Assembly: GCA_900770665.1 (NCBI GenBank)
Contig: CAAGKZ010000068.1
Span: 1 to 64,000 of the forward strand
Reading direction: 5' to 3'
Origin: Bacteroidaceae bacterium
GTDB taxonomy: Bacteria; Bacteroidota; Bacteroidia; Bacteroidales; Bacteroidaceae
Length of the DNA stretch: 64,000 nt
Under the pieces are notes generated by a model, which saw only the letters and a list, made by a program, of their open reading frames with translations, made no database searches and had not been told where the DNA came from. Shown here in pieces: positions 34,538 through 43,567 of this stretch; positions within the stretch are counted from its first letter, which is position 1; every line of letters starts with the position of its first letter. The translations under genes and the position numbers were made by a program.

Positions 34538-37500
34538 ATGATGCGTCACTTTTTCATCGGCATATTATTAGTGTGTGCAGCGCTGTTCTCCTGTACAGGT
34601 CACAGCCATAGCCATAGCGGTGATTCGGCAACAACTGCCGATTCGTTGTCAGCGCAGGTGTATGACGCGCGTTACAGGAACATCCTTTTATTGGACGGTT
34701 TTTCAAATGCTCTTGACAGTCTCTCGGGCGAGAATGAAGAACTGACAATGGTGGCGACCAACTCCAAGGCTTATTCGGCTCTTATGAAGATGGATTACGC
34801 GACAGCCGTGGAACTGTATGAAAGAGTGCTTGCAGAGGCCGGTTGCGAAATTGAGAAACTTGTTGCCGATGTGGGGTTCATGACAATATACTACCGTGTA
34901 TCGGGCAACAGAGAGTTCTTTGATTGCCGTGCAAGGGCATTGGAGCGCATAAAACGCATTGATGAGGATGCCGACCGCCTTCCGGCAAGTGACAAGACAC
35001 GCTTTGAACGAGCCAAAATAGAGTTCGGCATTGTATCGGTCTGCTACTTCTCCAATCTGTCGATGGTAGATGATGTCAAGCACACAATGGGCTATCTGAA
35101 TACCGGTGTTGAGGAGAGCAATGACCCTGCATTGAAGGTTTATGCGCGTATGCTGCTTGCCAACACAGCACCAAGCGCAGCTGAGCGTCTGGAGCTGCTC
35201 GCCCGCGGATTGAACAGCGCCGAGGGTAGAGGATATACATGGCTTACCGCAAACTATAAGTTATTGCTTGCCATTCTGCTGCGCGACAATGGCGCTCTCC
35301 TTGAAGCACTTCCGGATAATATGGCTCACGTGTTGCTGCAGAGTGACAGTGTCGCTATGGTTCCATATACCCTGGCTGCGGCGGCAGTAGATGACTTCAG
35401 GGAGTATGGCGACAAGTATATGATGATTGAGGCAATGGCAGTCTCGGCCTCCTGCAGAACCCAGTTGGGTGATTACAGCGGTGCTCTGCAGCTCCTTGAT
35501 TCGGCACTTGTCGAGATAAACGGATACTACAGAAATTACTATCCCGACGAACCCGATTTTGCATCGAATGAACTTGAACGATGTGATATTGAGATAGAGC
35601 CGGCAATGTTTTCCGATGCCGAAATGTACAATATCCCCGAGTGCTTGCTCAGTGTGCGTCGTGAGGCAAGCTGCGCATATGCCGGTTTGGGCAACAAGTA
35701 TGCGTCGGACATCAACAGGGAGAGCTATCTCCAACTGTTGCGCACCACGCGCCTGAACAAGAAAGATGAGAGTCGTGTGTCAACTGTTACAGCCGATATC
35801 TTGCGCCTTGACAATTGGCTCATTGTTTCGGTGGCGGCTGTTGTGATATTGCTGGCAGCAATAATCATATTCAATTACCGAAAGAGGAAATACATAACTT
35901 CGTACTCGAATGAACTGAAGCGCCTGCCCGATGTCTGCCGTCGTCTCTTCTCGTCGTTGCCGCAGGATATTGGCTGTAAGGATGCTCTTTGCGCTCATGT
36001 AGCCGGCTTGTTGAATGAGAGTTTCATAGGCTTTTCGGGTGATGTGGAGTTCTCTTTCAATACATGTGACGGTTGTGCTCATAGTTATTCATTTGTCCTG
36101 AAATACATCGCTGGCGGCAGCGATACCCTTTATGTTACTGCAACGCAACCTTTTACCCCCGAGAAATACTCTTTGCTTGAGATGCTTGTCCCTTATGTTG
36201 CCGTTGCTGTTGGAGAGGGGATGCGCCTTGCCGACATCGGCGATGAGCAGGAACGTCTTGAAGAGGTGTGTCGCGCCAGTGCCGTCTATCTGGCCGAGCA
36301 CAAGCGCGAGAACCTGTTGAAACGTGTCTCTGTCTCAACGGTAATGTCAATGCGTCCATATATTGACAGAGTATTGAATGAACTTCGTGCATTGAAGACC
36401 GCATCGCCCAATGACGTGGAGCGCAAACTGGAATATGTTACGGAGTTGACCGAGAAACTTGACGACCTGAATGTCATCCTTGAGCGTTGGATAAAGATGC
36501 GTCATGGAGAGATGAACCTGCAGGTCGAGAGTTTTTCACTCTCCGGGCTGTTCGCAATCATAGAAAAGAGCCGTCAGTTGCTCGAGTCCCGCGGTATAAC
36601 ATTGACTGTGGGTGACGGTACTCCTGTGGTCAAGGCCGACAGGACACTTACACTCTTTATGATAAACACTTTGGTTGACAACGCTGCCAAGTTCACCCCT
36701 GCCGGTGGCAGTGTCACACTGGAGTGCTGTGAGGGCGATGGTTATGTCGAGGTTTCTGTCACCGATAGCGGTGTGGGTATCTCGCAGAGTGATATCGACC
36801 GCATACTGAACGAAAAGGTATACGATGCGTCAAGCATAGGACAGGACAACGAGAACCTCCCGGCAAAGAGCAAGGGTGGCGGCTTCGGCCTGATGAACTG
36901 CCGCGGAATCATAGAAAAATACAAGAAGACAGATGCACTATTTTCAGTATGCTCAATGAACATCGAAAGCCGCAAGGGTAACGGCAGCCGCTTCTCTTTT
37001 CGTCTTCCCAAAGGCATTGTGCGCTGTATTCTCCTTTTGTTTATGATGCTACCATGTGGCGTGTTTGCCCAAGAGGATATATTTGACGATGTAAGGTTCT
37101 GTGCCGATTCGGTCTACAGTTGCAATACAAACGGCAATTATGAAGAGGCTTTTGTGCAGGCAAGCAACGCATTTGACCTGTTGAACGGCTATTATAAAGA
37201 GCAGATTGGCGGCACCGACACACTTGTGCTGCAAGGCAACACCCAGGCCGAACTCAAATGGTGGCGCGAAGGGCTTTTCCCGGAGCAGATGACCGAGGAT
37301 ATTTTTTACAACATTCTTGATATACGAAACGAATTGGCCGTAGCATCACTGGCATTGCAGAGATGGCAGGAGTACCGCTATAACAACAATATATACTCGA
37401 CGCTCTTCCGTCTTGTCGATGAGGACAAGGCCATTGCGCAGCAGTACGAACAGGCGCGTGATGTCCTTAATCTGCGTCAGGCGCTAATGGGTATTGCCGG

Positions 37501-38758
37501 TTTCATTATTATAGTCCTGCTGCTGTATCTTCTTATTGCATATTTCCGCCACACGGTTATTGGCAAGGCTAATGATCGTCTTGTGCAGAGTGTGAACCGT
37601 AATCTTCTTGAACTTGTGGCGACATCATCGCCCGGCACTCCGCAGGATATGCTGGAGGCTGTTGCATCCGGTATATACACCGGTCTTGGCGAGCGCATGT
37701 GTATAAACAGTGTGGCAATCCTGCTCAGTGACGGGCGTTTGGCAGCCGCTGCGCCACAGCCGCTTGAAGGTGGGCGTGCCGATGTCTACCTACATGGTGT
37801 CATTGATGACGGTGAGTCTTTTGTTTCGGCCGATGCGCTTTTGCGTGTGTCACCGCTCTATGCTACAGTGTCGGGCGAAGAGGTGCTTGTAGGTGCAATG
37901 GAAATTGTGACAGAGCGTCCATTGAGCGAGAACGAGATTGTGAGTGTTGAACTCATTGCACGTTTTGTGGCCTCTATTGCCTATCACCGCACGGTGCGTG
38001 TGGCCAAAAGTTATACAACTCTCGAAGAGGTAGAGGAGGAGACCGAACGCATAAGGTTCGAGGAGAACCGCCTGCACGTGCAGAATATGGTCATGGACAA
38101 CTGTCTCTCGGTGATTAAACACGAAACTATATATTATCCCAGCCGCGTGCGCGAACTTTCGCAGAAGGCGCTCTCAGCAGCCGACAGCCGCAGCGAGAAC
38201 ATAGCTGCAATGGGCGAACTGATGGATTATTACAATTCGGTCTTCGGTATACTTGCCAACTGTGCGAAGCGTGAACTCGACACAATGTGTTTCACGCTCT
38301 CAACGGTACCAGTGTCACAGCTCTTTGACAATGCCGCGCGTTATCTTGCGCGTTGTACCAAAAAACGCGGTGTGTCGCTTTCGCTTGTCTATGACCCTAC
38401 CGATTCTTGTGTAAAGGTTGACGCAGTGCTTTTAGAATACCTCTTTGAGATGCTTGTTGATGCGGCTCTTAAAGTTGAAAAAGAGGGCACACTGTTCCTG
38501 CGTGCAATTGATGGTGATGATAGTGTGAGGATTGAGCTTGTTGACAGCCGCCGTACACTCTCCAGTGACGAGGTTGCCGAACTCTTTACGCCATCGCGTT
38601 ACAATATTGGCGAACGTAACGAGTTGCTTGGCATGGAGTACCTGGTGGCAAAGGAGATAGTGCGTATGCACGAGGATTACACCGGGCGTCACGGTTCGCG
38701 CATGGAGGCGCGCTCAGATGTCGACGGCGTGGTCATCTTGTTTACATTGCCAAAATAG
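34538..38758 (+). CDS. Giant tandem sensor histidine kinase (DUF5112/DUF5113-like)
   Basis: About 1406 residues with two similarly built halves. Half 1: lipoprotein-like signal ending LFSC with His-rich GHSHSHSG, a helical periplasmic region, TM at about 427-447, a GAF-like region, a dimerisation helix pair lacking the phospho-His, and an intact HATPase (N-box LVDNAAKF near 707, DSGVGI near 743, GFGL). Half 2: internal signal-like helix (VRCILLLFMMLPCGVFA, about 828-845), periplasmic helices, TM at about 984-1005, a GAF-like domain, the H-box H1195 (VIKHETIYYP), and an ATPase-like end without DxGxG. A cognate regulator follows. Stimulus unknown. Confidence 0.75.
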   Translation: MMRHFFIGILLVCAALFSCTGHSHSHSGDSATTADSLSAQVYDARYRNILLLDGFSNALDSLSGENEELTMVATNSKAYSALMKMDYATAVELYERVLAEAGCEIEKLVADVGFMTIYYRVSGNREFFDCRARALERIKRIDEDADRLPASDKTRFERAKIEFGIVSVCYFSNLSMVDDVKHTMGYLNTGVEESNDPALKVYARMLLANTAPSAAERLELLARGLNSAEGRGYTWLTANYKLLLAILLRDNGALLEALPDNMAHVLLQSDSVAMVPYTLAAAAVDDFREYGDKYMMIEAMAVSASCRTQLGDYSGALQLLDSALVEINGYYRNYYPDEPDFASNELERCDIEIEPAMFSDAEMYNIPECLLSVRREASCAYAGLGNKYASDINRESYLQLLRTTRLNKKDESRVSTVTADILRLDNWLIVSVAAVVILLAAIIIFNYRKRKYITSYSNELKRLPDVCRRLFSSLPQDIGCKDALCAHVAGLLNESFIGFSGDVEFSFNTCDGCAHSYSFVLKYIAGGSDTLYVTATQPFTPEKYSLLEMLVPYVAVAVGEGMRLADIGDEQERLEEVCRASAVYLAEHKRENLLKRVSVSTVMSMRPYIDRVLNELRALKTASPNDVERKLEYVTELTEKLDDLNVILERWIKMRHGEMNLQVESFSLSGLFAIIEKSRQLLESRGITLTVGDGTPVVKADRTLTLFMINTLVDNAAKFTPAGGSVTLECCEGDGYVEVSVTDSGVGISQSDIDRILNEKVYDASSIGQDNENLPAKSKGGGFGLMNCRGIIEKYKKTDALFSVCSMNIESRKGNGSRFSFRLPKGIVRCILLLFMMLPCGVFAQEDIFDDVRFCADSVYSCNTNGNYEEAFVQASNAFDLLNGYYKEQIGGTDTLVLQGNTQAELKWWREGLFPEQMTEDIFYNILDIRNELAVASLALQRWQEYRYNNNIYSTLFRLVDEDKAIAQQYEQARDVLNLRQALMGIAGFIIIVLLLYLLIAYFRHTVIGKANDRLVQSVNRNLLELVATSSPGTPQDMLEAVASGIYTGLGERMCINSVAILLSDGRLAAAAPQPLEGGRADVYLHGVIDDGESFVSADALLRVSPLYATVSGEEVLVGAMEIVTERPLSENEIVSVELIARFVASIAYHRTVRVAKSYTTLEEVEEETERIRFEENRLHVQNMVMDNCLSVIKHETIYYPSRVRELSQKALSAADSRSENIAAMGELMDYYNSVFGILANCAKRELDTMCFTLSTVPVSQLFDNAARYLARCTKKRGVSLSLVYDPTDSCVKVDAVLLEYLFEMLVDAALKVEKEGTLFLRAIDGDDSVRIELVDSRRTLSSDEVAELFTPSRYNIGERNELLGMEYLVAKEIVRMHEDYTGRHGSRMEARSDVDGVVILFTLPK

Positions 38759-38781
38759 TAGAATTTTAACAGTTTCTGATT

Positions 38782-39504
38782 ATGATAGAGAAATTCAGTG
38801 TAGTGATAGTTGAGGATGCAAGGCTTGAACTCAAGGGTACAGAGGAGATATTCCGTACCGAGATACCCGAAGCCGATGTGATTGGTGTCGCATCGAACGA
38901 GAAAGAACTTGATGAGGTGCTTGGGCGTGCTGTCCCCGACCTTCTGCTGCTCGATTTGGGATTGGGTGGCTCAACGACTGTGGGTGTTGATATCTGCGCA
39001 AGGATGAAAAAGGAACATCCAGGCATGAAGGTGCTTGTCTTTACCGGTGAACTCCTCAACGAGAAACTCTGGGTCGACGTACTCGATGCCGGCGCCGACG
39101 GTATAACCCTGAAGACCGGTGAACTGCTCACAAAATACGAAATCTACAATGTCATGGCAGGCAAACGAAATGTCTTCAACCAACCGGTGCTTGAAAAACT
39201 GGTGGAACGTTTCCGCGAGAATGTCAACCGCGATGCGGCACGCCAGAAGTCGCTCATACATTACGAAATAGACCGTTACGATGAGTGCTTCCTGCGCCAT
39301 CTGGCATTGGGATATACAAAGGAGATGGTTGCATCACTGAAGACCATGCCCTTTGGCGTGAAGTCGCTCGAAAAGCGTCAGGCCGACCTCATTGCCCGCC
39401 TCTTCCCCGAGAGTGAACAGCGAGGAATAAATGTCACACGCCTTGTGGTGCGTGCCATTGAATTGCATATTATTGATGCTGAAAATCTTGAGGCCGATGA
39501 ATGA
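38782..39504 (+). CDS. Response regulator with unusual C-terminal output domain
   Basis: A 240-residue regulator. The receiver (1-120) has the acidic pair E11-D12, phosphoacceptor D58 in LLLLDLGLGG, T88 in VFTGE and K111 in TLKTGE, so it should be phosphorylated. The C-terminal half (130-240) is helical with an HTH-like segment (YTKEMVASLKTMPFGVKSLEKR) resembling but not clearly matching LuxR domains. It lies 23 bases behind the tandem kinase, its likely partner, and overlaps the next gene by eight bases. Confidence 0.8.
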   Translation: MIEKFSVVIVEDARLELKGTEEIFRTEIPEADVIGVASNEKELDEVLGRAVPDLLLLDLGLGGSTTVGVDICARMKKEHPGMKVLVFTGELLNEKLWVDVLDAGADGITLKTGELLTKYEIYNVMAGKRNVFNQPVLEKLVERFRENVNRDAARQKSLIHYEIDRYDECFLRHLALGYTKEMVASLKTMPFGVKSLEKRQADLIARLFPESEQRGINVTRLVVRAIELHIIDAENLEADE

Positions 39505-40216
39505 CCGTAGAGCCAGTTATTATCCCGTACTTGTATACCTCTCTCTCCTGTTGTTGGTGTGGGTGGGCGCATTCTTTGCCGATGTTACGCAGATGTTGTC
39601 GGGCGGTGTGCCCTCTTCCTCTTCGTCATTGATAAGTGCCGAGGGAATGCGTTGGGCATTGCGCACAGCTGTACCATCCATAAATGCACTTCCGTGGGGT
39701 ATAATTATGATGCTTGTTGCCATAGCTGGTCTGTTACGTGGTTCGGGACTTGTACGTGTCATTGGACGCTTGTTGTCTTTGCATCGCCTGACTGTTCTTG
39801 AGTTTCGTGCATTCCTCTTTTCTTTGGCTGCAGCAATATGCTATGTAGTATTGCTTTATATGTCGGCCATCTCTCCATGGAATGTCCTGGCCGGTGTAAC
39901 CGAGGATCCGGCACTCTCACCATTGTTGCAAGGTTGGGTTCTTCTGCTTTTTGTAGCGGTGCTGCTTGTGTCGCTCATCTATGGTTTCATCTATGGAAGT
40001 TACCGTTCAATAATGGACATTGTAGCCTCTACTGCTGCTACATTCAGACTCTTTTTGCCGGCCTTTATGGCGCTTATACCGGCAGCGGGTATCATCCCTT
40101 GTCTGCAATATGCAGGCGTACAGTCGATATGCGGAATTTCTTGGAGCATTTTTTCGGCAATTCTCTATGCGCTGCCGTTTCTCTATCTTCTGTTGATGAA
40201 GCTCAGACATAAATAG
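39497..40216 (+). CDS. Polytopic inner-membrane protein of unknown function
   Basis: About 239 residues from the ATG that overlaps the response regulator stop (MNDRRASYYPVLVYLSLL). It has six to seven hydrophobic helices, for example LVYLSLLLLVWVGAFFADV, ALPWGIIMMLVAIAGLL and VLLLFVAVLLVSLIYGFIYG. I see a loose resemblance to truncated AbgT-type transporters but cannot support a family. Tight coupling to the two-component genes suggests it is part of the same signalling unit, either as sensor partner or as target. Confidence 0.65.
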   Translation: MNDRRASYYPVLVYLSLLLLVWVGAFFADVTQMLSGGVPSSSSSLISAEGMRWALRTAVPSINALPWGIIMMLVAIAGLLRGSGLVRVIGRLLSLHRLTVLEFRAFLFSLAAAICYVVLLYMSAISPWNVLAGVTEDPALSPLLQGWVLLLFVAVLLVSLIYGFIYGSYRSIMDIVASTAATFRLFLPAFMALIPAAGIIPCLQYAGVQSICGISWSIFSAILYALPFLYLLLMKLRHK

Positions 40217-40239
40217 AAAACAGACCATAAAAAAGAATC

Positions 40240-40274
40240 GAGGGTGCCCCATCAATTACTTATGGGTCACCCTC
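40240..40274 (-). terminator. Hairpin between converging genes
   Basis: GAGGGTG/CACCCTC and CCCAT/ATGGG pair around a short loop with one mismatch. On the minus strand it runs into ATTCTTTTTT, so it mainly ends the DUF4488 gene. Confidence 0.7.
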
Positions 40275-40294
40275 TGCTATGATGATATTTGTCA

Positions 40295-40798
40295 TTATTT
40301 TGCTCCTAATGGAATTACTCTCAACCAAATTTCGCTCACCCAACCGTCGTTGTCGGTGCCGCTGAGGTTGTATTCTACGTAAAGAATATTCTTGTTCTCC
40401 TCGCTGAATCTGTATCGTAGATTAGAGATTGTATTGTTCAGGCTCTTGTCGAGATAGTGGTTGTTTATGTACTCAAGGTAAGTGTTGTCCTCCTTCATCT
40501 CAATCTCACCCTGCTGGGTTATGAATGCCAAGGTACTTGTCTTGCTCTCTTCCCAATTCACGTCCTTTATCGGGATGTTCACACCAAGAATTACAGAATA
40601 GGTATTATCCTCAGTAATAGTCTTGAAAATCTGCTTGCCTATGTAGGCCTTGCCGCCTTCTGCTGTCGCAACCTCCTCAACATATTGCCACATTCCAACA
40701 AGTGGCCCGGCATCGGGTCCTGTCTTTTTCACTTGTGCATGGCCTGTTCCAACTCCTGATAATAAGATAAACGCAAATAGAAACATGAACTTTTTCAT
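40295..40798 (-). CDS. DUF4488 family secreted protein
   Basis: A 167-residue exported protein with signal peptide MKKFMFLFAFILLSGVGTGHAQ. The mature part is a lipocalin-like beta domain beginning GPLVGMWQYVEEVA and ending WVSEIWLRVIPLG, the usual DUF4488 pattern in Bacteroidales. No lipobox and no catalytic motif are seen. It stands alone between converging neighbours, and its role is unknown. Confidence 0.8.
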   Translation of the reverse strand: MKKFMFLFAFILLSGVGTGHAQVKKTGPDAGPLVGMWQYVEEVATAEGGKAYIGKQIFKTITEDNTYSVILGVNIPIKDVNWEESKTSTLAFITQQGEIEMKEDNTYLEYINNHYLDKSLNNTISNLRYRFSEENKNILYVEYNLSGTDNDGWVSEIWLRVIPLGAK

Positions 40799-40932
40799 AG
40801 TGTAGGGAGTTAAAGGTTAGACAATGTTTCTTTTATCGGTTGCAATGTACGAAAAAAAACAGATAAAAAACATTTTATCAAGAAAAAACTATGCAGCCGT
40901 TGTCATTGTTTCACGCTGTAGGATATTTTTTG

Positions 40933-40940
40933 TACCTTCG
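40933..40940 (+). promoter_or_regulatory. Candidate -7 box of the DUF454 gene
   Basis: TACCTTCG, one change from TAnnTTTG, ends 18 bases before the chosen ATG, which supports that start over an upstream in-frame one. Confidence 0.4.
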
Positions 40941-40958
40941 CGCCACAATTACAGAACA

Positions 40959-41324
40959 ATGAGATTTCTATTGGCAATCCTTGGAAGCGTCTCGCTTGCG
41001 TTGGGCATAATGGGCATTTTCCTGCCTGTTCTGCCAACCACACCGTTCCTTCTGCTCTCGGCAGCCTTGTATATGCGTAGCTCGCAGAGGTTGTACGAGT
41101 GGCTCATGTCGCACAAGCATCTTGGCCCATATATAAAGAACTTCAGGGAGCACAAGGCACTTCCGCTGCGTGTGAAGATAGCCTCCGTTACAATGGTGTG
41201 GGCAACATTGTTCTACTGTGCTTTCGTCGTCGCCAAAGAGTGGTGGATGAGTGTCATGTTCATAGCCATCGCAACAGGAGTGACAATACATATATTATCA
41301 TACAAGACATTGAAAAAGAAATGA
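40959..41324 (+). CDS. YbaN/DUF454 family membrane protein
   Basis: A 121-residue inner-membrane protein of the DUF454 family. The start is placed at the ATG opening MRFLLAILGSVSLALGIMG; the longer frame would add 45 unlike residues and overlap the promoter-like box. The family motif is GIFLPVLPTTPFLLLSAALY, followed by RLYEWLMSHKHLGPYIKNFR and two C-terminal helices. The function of the family is unknown. The stop codon is inside a long inverted repeat. Confidence 0.88.
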   Translation: MRFLLAILGSVSLALGIMGIFLPVLPTTPFLLLSAALYMRSSQRLYEWLMSHKHLGPYIKNFREHKALPLRVKIASVTMVWATLFYCAFVVAKEWWMSVMFIAIATGVTIHILSYKTLKKK

Positions 41325-41358
41325 CTAAAAGACAAATTCTTTGTCTTTTAGTCATTTC
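41318..41358. terminator. 19-bp perfect inverted repeat between converging genes
   Basis: Arms 41318-41336 and 41340-41358 are fully complementary with a 3-base loop. On the minus strand the stem is followed by TTCTTTTTC, so it ends the minus-strand iron operon, and probably also the DUF454 gene. Confidence 0.8.
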
Positions 41359-41385
41359 CTTTGGGTGAGGATTACCTCCCCCTCT

Positions 41386-41853
41386 TTATAACAGCTCCAC
41401 AATCCTTTCAAGCCACTGCTTGTCTGTCTCGTCAAAGGTGGAGAGCTGTTCGCTGTCGATGTCGAGCACTGCAACCACTTTCCCTTCTTTGAACAGCGGG
41501 ACTACTATCTCGCTTTTCGATGCGCTGCTGCAGGCTATGTGTCCGGGGAATTGTTCAACATCGGGCACAACCTGTGTGCCTGCCTCTTTCCATGCTGTGC
41601 CGCATACTCCGCGGCCGTATGCTATGCGGCTACATGCAAGCGGTCCCTGGAACGGGCCAAGAATAAGCTCTTCGCCGGCAACGCGGTAGAATCCTGTCCA
41701 CCAGAAGCGGAATGTCTCATGTATCATTGCCGCCACATTCGCCATGTTGGCAATGGAATCGCTCTCGCTTTCAACAAGTGATGCAACCTGTTTGTACAGC
41801 AAGGCATATTTCTCCTCTTTGCTTCCCTGTGCAATATGTAGTTCTTCGGCCAT
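41386..41853 (-). CDS. msrC: Free methionine-(R)-sulfoxide reductase (GAF domain)
   Basis: Cytosolic fRMsr enzyme that reduces free methionine-R-sulfoxide, 155 residues and nearly all GAF domain. The three family cysteines are present in PLACSRIAYGRGVCGTAW and PGHIACSSASKSEIVVP; the substrate-pocket WTGFYRV is also seen. It starts two bases after the macro-like gene and is the last gene of the minus-strand run that begins with feoB. Together with the hemerythrin this suggests a role under oxidative or nitrosative stress. Confidence 0.9.
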   Translation of the reverse strand: MAEELHIAQGSKEEKYALLYKQVASLVESESDSIANMANVAAMIHETFRFWWTGFYRVAGEELILGPFQGPLACSRIAYGRGVCGTAWKEAGTQVVPDVEQFPGHIACSSASKSEIVVPLFKEGKVVAVLDIDSEQLSTFDETDKQWLERIVELL

Positions 41854-41855
41854 GG

Positions 41856-42248
41856 TTATTTTTCAAGTACTTCAACGAATCGTTCGGGGAGGTATACGTT
41901 CTCTACCTCAAGCGCCTCTTTGAAGAGTGGCGCCATTTCGCTTACACTGAATCCGGCAATGCCACATCCAATCTCGGTGATAAGGAATTTCAGTTCGGGG
42001 TGTTCTTTTGCAAATGCAATGAAGTCATTCACATATGGTGCTATGACATCAACACCCCCGTGCATGGTGGGTATTGCATAGCTTTGGCCTTGCAGTCCTG
42101 TACCTTGCCCCCATATTGCACCGAAGCGTTCGTGTGCAACATGTGCGGCACCACCTCCGTGCATGCCTTGCAGGTTGCTCCCGAAGACAAAAATCTCATT
42201 TTTTTCAAGGGAGTTAATCCATCTTGGTGAAATTCTTTTATCCTTCAT
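41856..42248 (-). CDS. Macro-domain-like protein (A1S_2505-type)
   Basis: A 130-residue cytosolic protein. The segment IFVFGSNLQGMHGGGAAHVA with FGAIWGQGTGLQGQSYAIPT matches a small family related to macro domains that bind ADP-ribose-type ligands. ITEIGCGIAGFSVSEMAPLF would form the distal phosphate loop. No confirmed function is known to me. It is packed between the LuxR regulator (13 bases) and msrC (2 bases), so it is co-transcribed with the iron/stress genes. If it binds ADP-ribose it may remove damage-linked modifications. Confidence 0.7.
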   Translation of the reverse strand: MKDKRISPRWINSLEKNEIFVFGSNLQGMHGGGAAHVAHERFGAIWGQGTGLQGQSYAIPTMHGGVDVIAPYVNDFIAFAKEHPELKFLITEIGCGIAGFSVSEMAPLFKEALEVENVYLPERFVEVLEK

Positions 42249-42261
42249 GGTGTTTCATTTT

Positions 42262-42867
42262 TTATCCGAAATCTGAAATATCCACCAGTTTGTTCATTAT
42301 TGCATATACGGTGAGGCCGGGAATCGAGTTTATACCCAGTTTCTGCGAAATGTTGCGGCGGTGCGAGATTACTGTATAGATTGAGATGTTGAACTCATCG
42401 GCAATCTCTTTGTTTGTCTTGCCCATTGCCACGGCTGCAAGAATGTCCTTCTCGCGCGATGATAGCTCATTGAGGTCGTTCTTGGGGTTCTTGCTGTTCT
42501 CGTCAATGGCATTCTTGAGCTTTTGTATTATGCGTGCGGCATTGTCATATATGCCAATGCACTCGTCATACTGGCGCATCACACTCTCCTCGTAGTTGCT
42601 GTGTGTGAGTGCCACAAGTGCGGTGTTGCCAACACCCAACCACGAGCGTATGTCGAGCCTGTCGTTGTAGTCGACAACGGTGGGGTTGATGATGACAATG
42701 TCCACGTCGGTGTCGTTGGAATTGTAGTACGACGGGTCGCTCAGCGTCTGTGCCACGCAGAATTTGGGATTTCCGTTAATTATAGCCGCAATGCCTGTCG
42801 CTATAATCTCCGACGGCTCAATGAGCACGACATTGTATTTACCTTCCCTGTTCATGGCGTTCTTCAA
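42262..42867 (-). CDS. LuxR-family regulator with degenerate receiver domain
   Basis: A 201-residue DNA-binding regulator. The C-terminal HTH (about 136-195) is a standard LuxR/FixJ type: LSSREKDILAAVAMGKTNKE and STYTVISHR-like ISIYTVISHRRNISQKLGI. The N-terminal receiver fold lacks phosphorylation residues: the phosphoacceptor position is N61 in DIVIINP, the acidic pair is E17-P18, and the conserved Lys is missing. It should be controlled by something other than phosphorylation, perhaps direct contact with the hemerythrin whose gene it overlaps by 29 bases. M4 is a possible alternative start. Confidence 0.87.
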   Translation of the reverse strand: MKNAMNREGKYNVVLIEPSEIIATGIAAIINGNPKFCVAQTLSDPSYYNSNDTDVDIVIINPTVVDYNDRLDIRSWLGVGNTALVALTHSNYEESVMRQYDECIGIYDNAARIIQKLKNAIDENSKNPKNDLNELSSREKDILAAVAMGKTNKEIADEFNISIYTVISHRRNISQKLGINSIPGLTVYAIMNKLVDISDFG

Positions 42868-43546
42868 TTTTCTCGACTAACGGAACAAGCAGTCTGTTCT
42901 CTATGTCTGAGTGTTTCATAAGATCGTTGCCAATGTAGTTTATTTCTCCCAATATCTCAAATCTGAGCTGTGAAGTATAATCCTTGCTCAGGTATTTGAT
43001 TATGATGTTGCTAAGGTCGTTGAGCTTTTCATTGACATTGCCGTGGTTGTGCTCGAATAGCGATATGCTGTACTCGCTGTTGCTTGCCCTTTCGAGCAGG
43101 TTCTCGATGTAAGGGAATACGACCTCTTCCTCATATTGGAAATGGTTGCTCACCTCGTTGTCATAGTCGTCGTAGAACTTGTCAATCAGGCGTCGGCTCA
43201 CATCGTCAAGTTCCTTCACCATCTTGTGTATGTTATTGTGCAGCGCCGGGAAACATATTGTGCGGTAGTAGTTGTGCGATGCGCGCAAATACATTGTTAT
43301 GCTCTTTATGTCATCATCGCTTAGTGTTTCTATTTGCGGCTCATAGTCGCGGAAAGAGTAGATGTTGCATATCATCAGGAACAGGTCGGCCGAAATGTTG
43401 TGCTGTGCACACACCTCGGCAACTGTCGCCTCGCCGAATCCCAGCGCAATGTTCAGTCGCTGCAGTATCGACAGCAGGTTCATGTCGCCTGCCACCAGGT
43501 CGGCCATCTTCATCCTGTGGTTGTATATAGTCTTGTTTTGGTTCAT
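42839..43546 (-). CDS. Hemerythrin-domain protein
   Basis: A 235-residue helical protein with a hemerythrin-like di-iron site. Ligand candidates are His in LRASHNYY, HNNIHKM, the HxxxE of NHFQYEEE, FEHNHGN and the HxxxE of MKHSDIE, the order seen in HHE domains. The first 80 residues form a DUF542/ScdA-like helical domain (GEATVAEVCAQHNISADLFL), though the usual Cys ligand is shifted. Such proteins sense or repair with O2, NO or iron. It lies 21 bases after feoB and overlaps the regulator gene, so it probably reports iron or redox state to it. Confidence 0.87.
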   Translation of the reverse strand: MNQNKTIYNHRMKMADLVAGDMNLLSILQRLNIALGFGEATVAEVCAQHNISADLFLMICNIYSFRDYEPQIETLSDDDIKSITMYLRASHNYYRTICFPALHNNIHKMVKELDDVSRRLIDKFYDDYDNEVSNHFQYEEEVVFPYIENLLERASNSEYSISLFEHNHGNVNEKLNDLSNIIIKYLSKDYTSQLRFEILGEINYIGNDLMKHSDIENRLLVPLVEKIEERHEQGR

Positions 43547-43567
43547 CTTCTTTTTCTCTTTTGGTTA

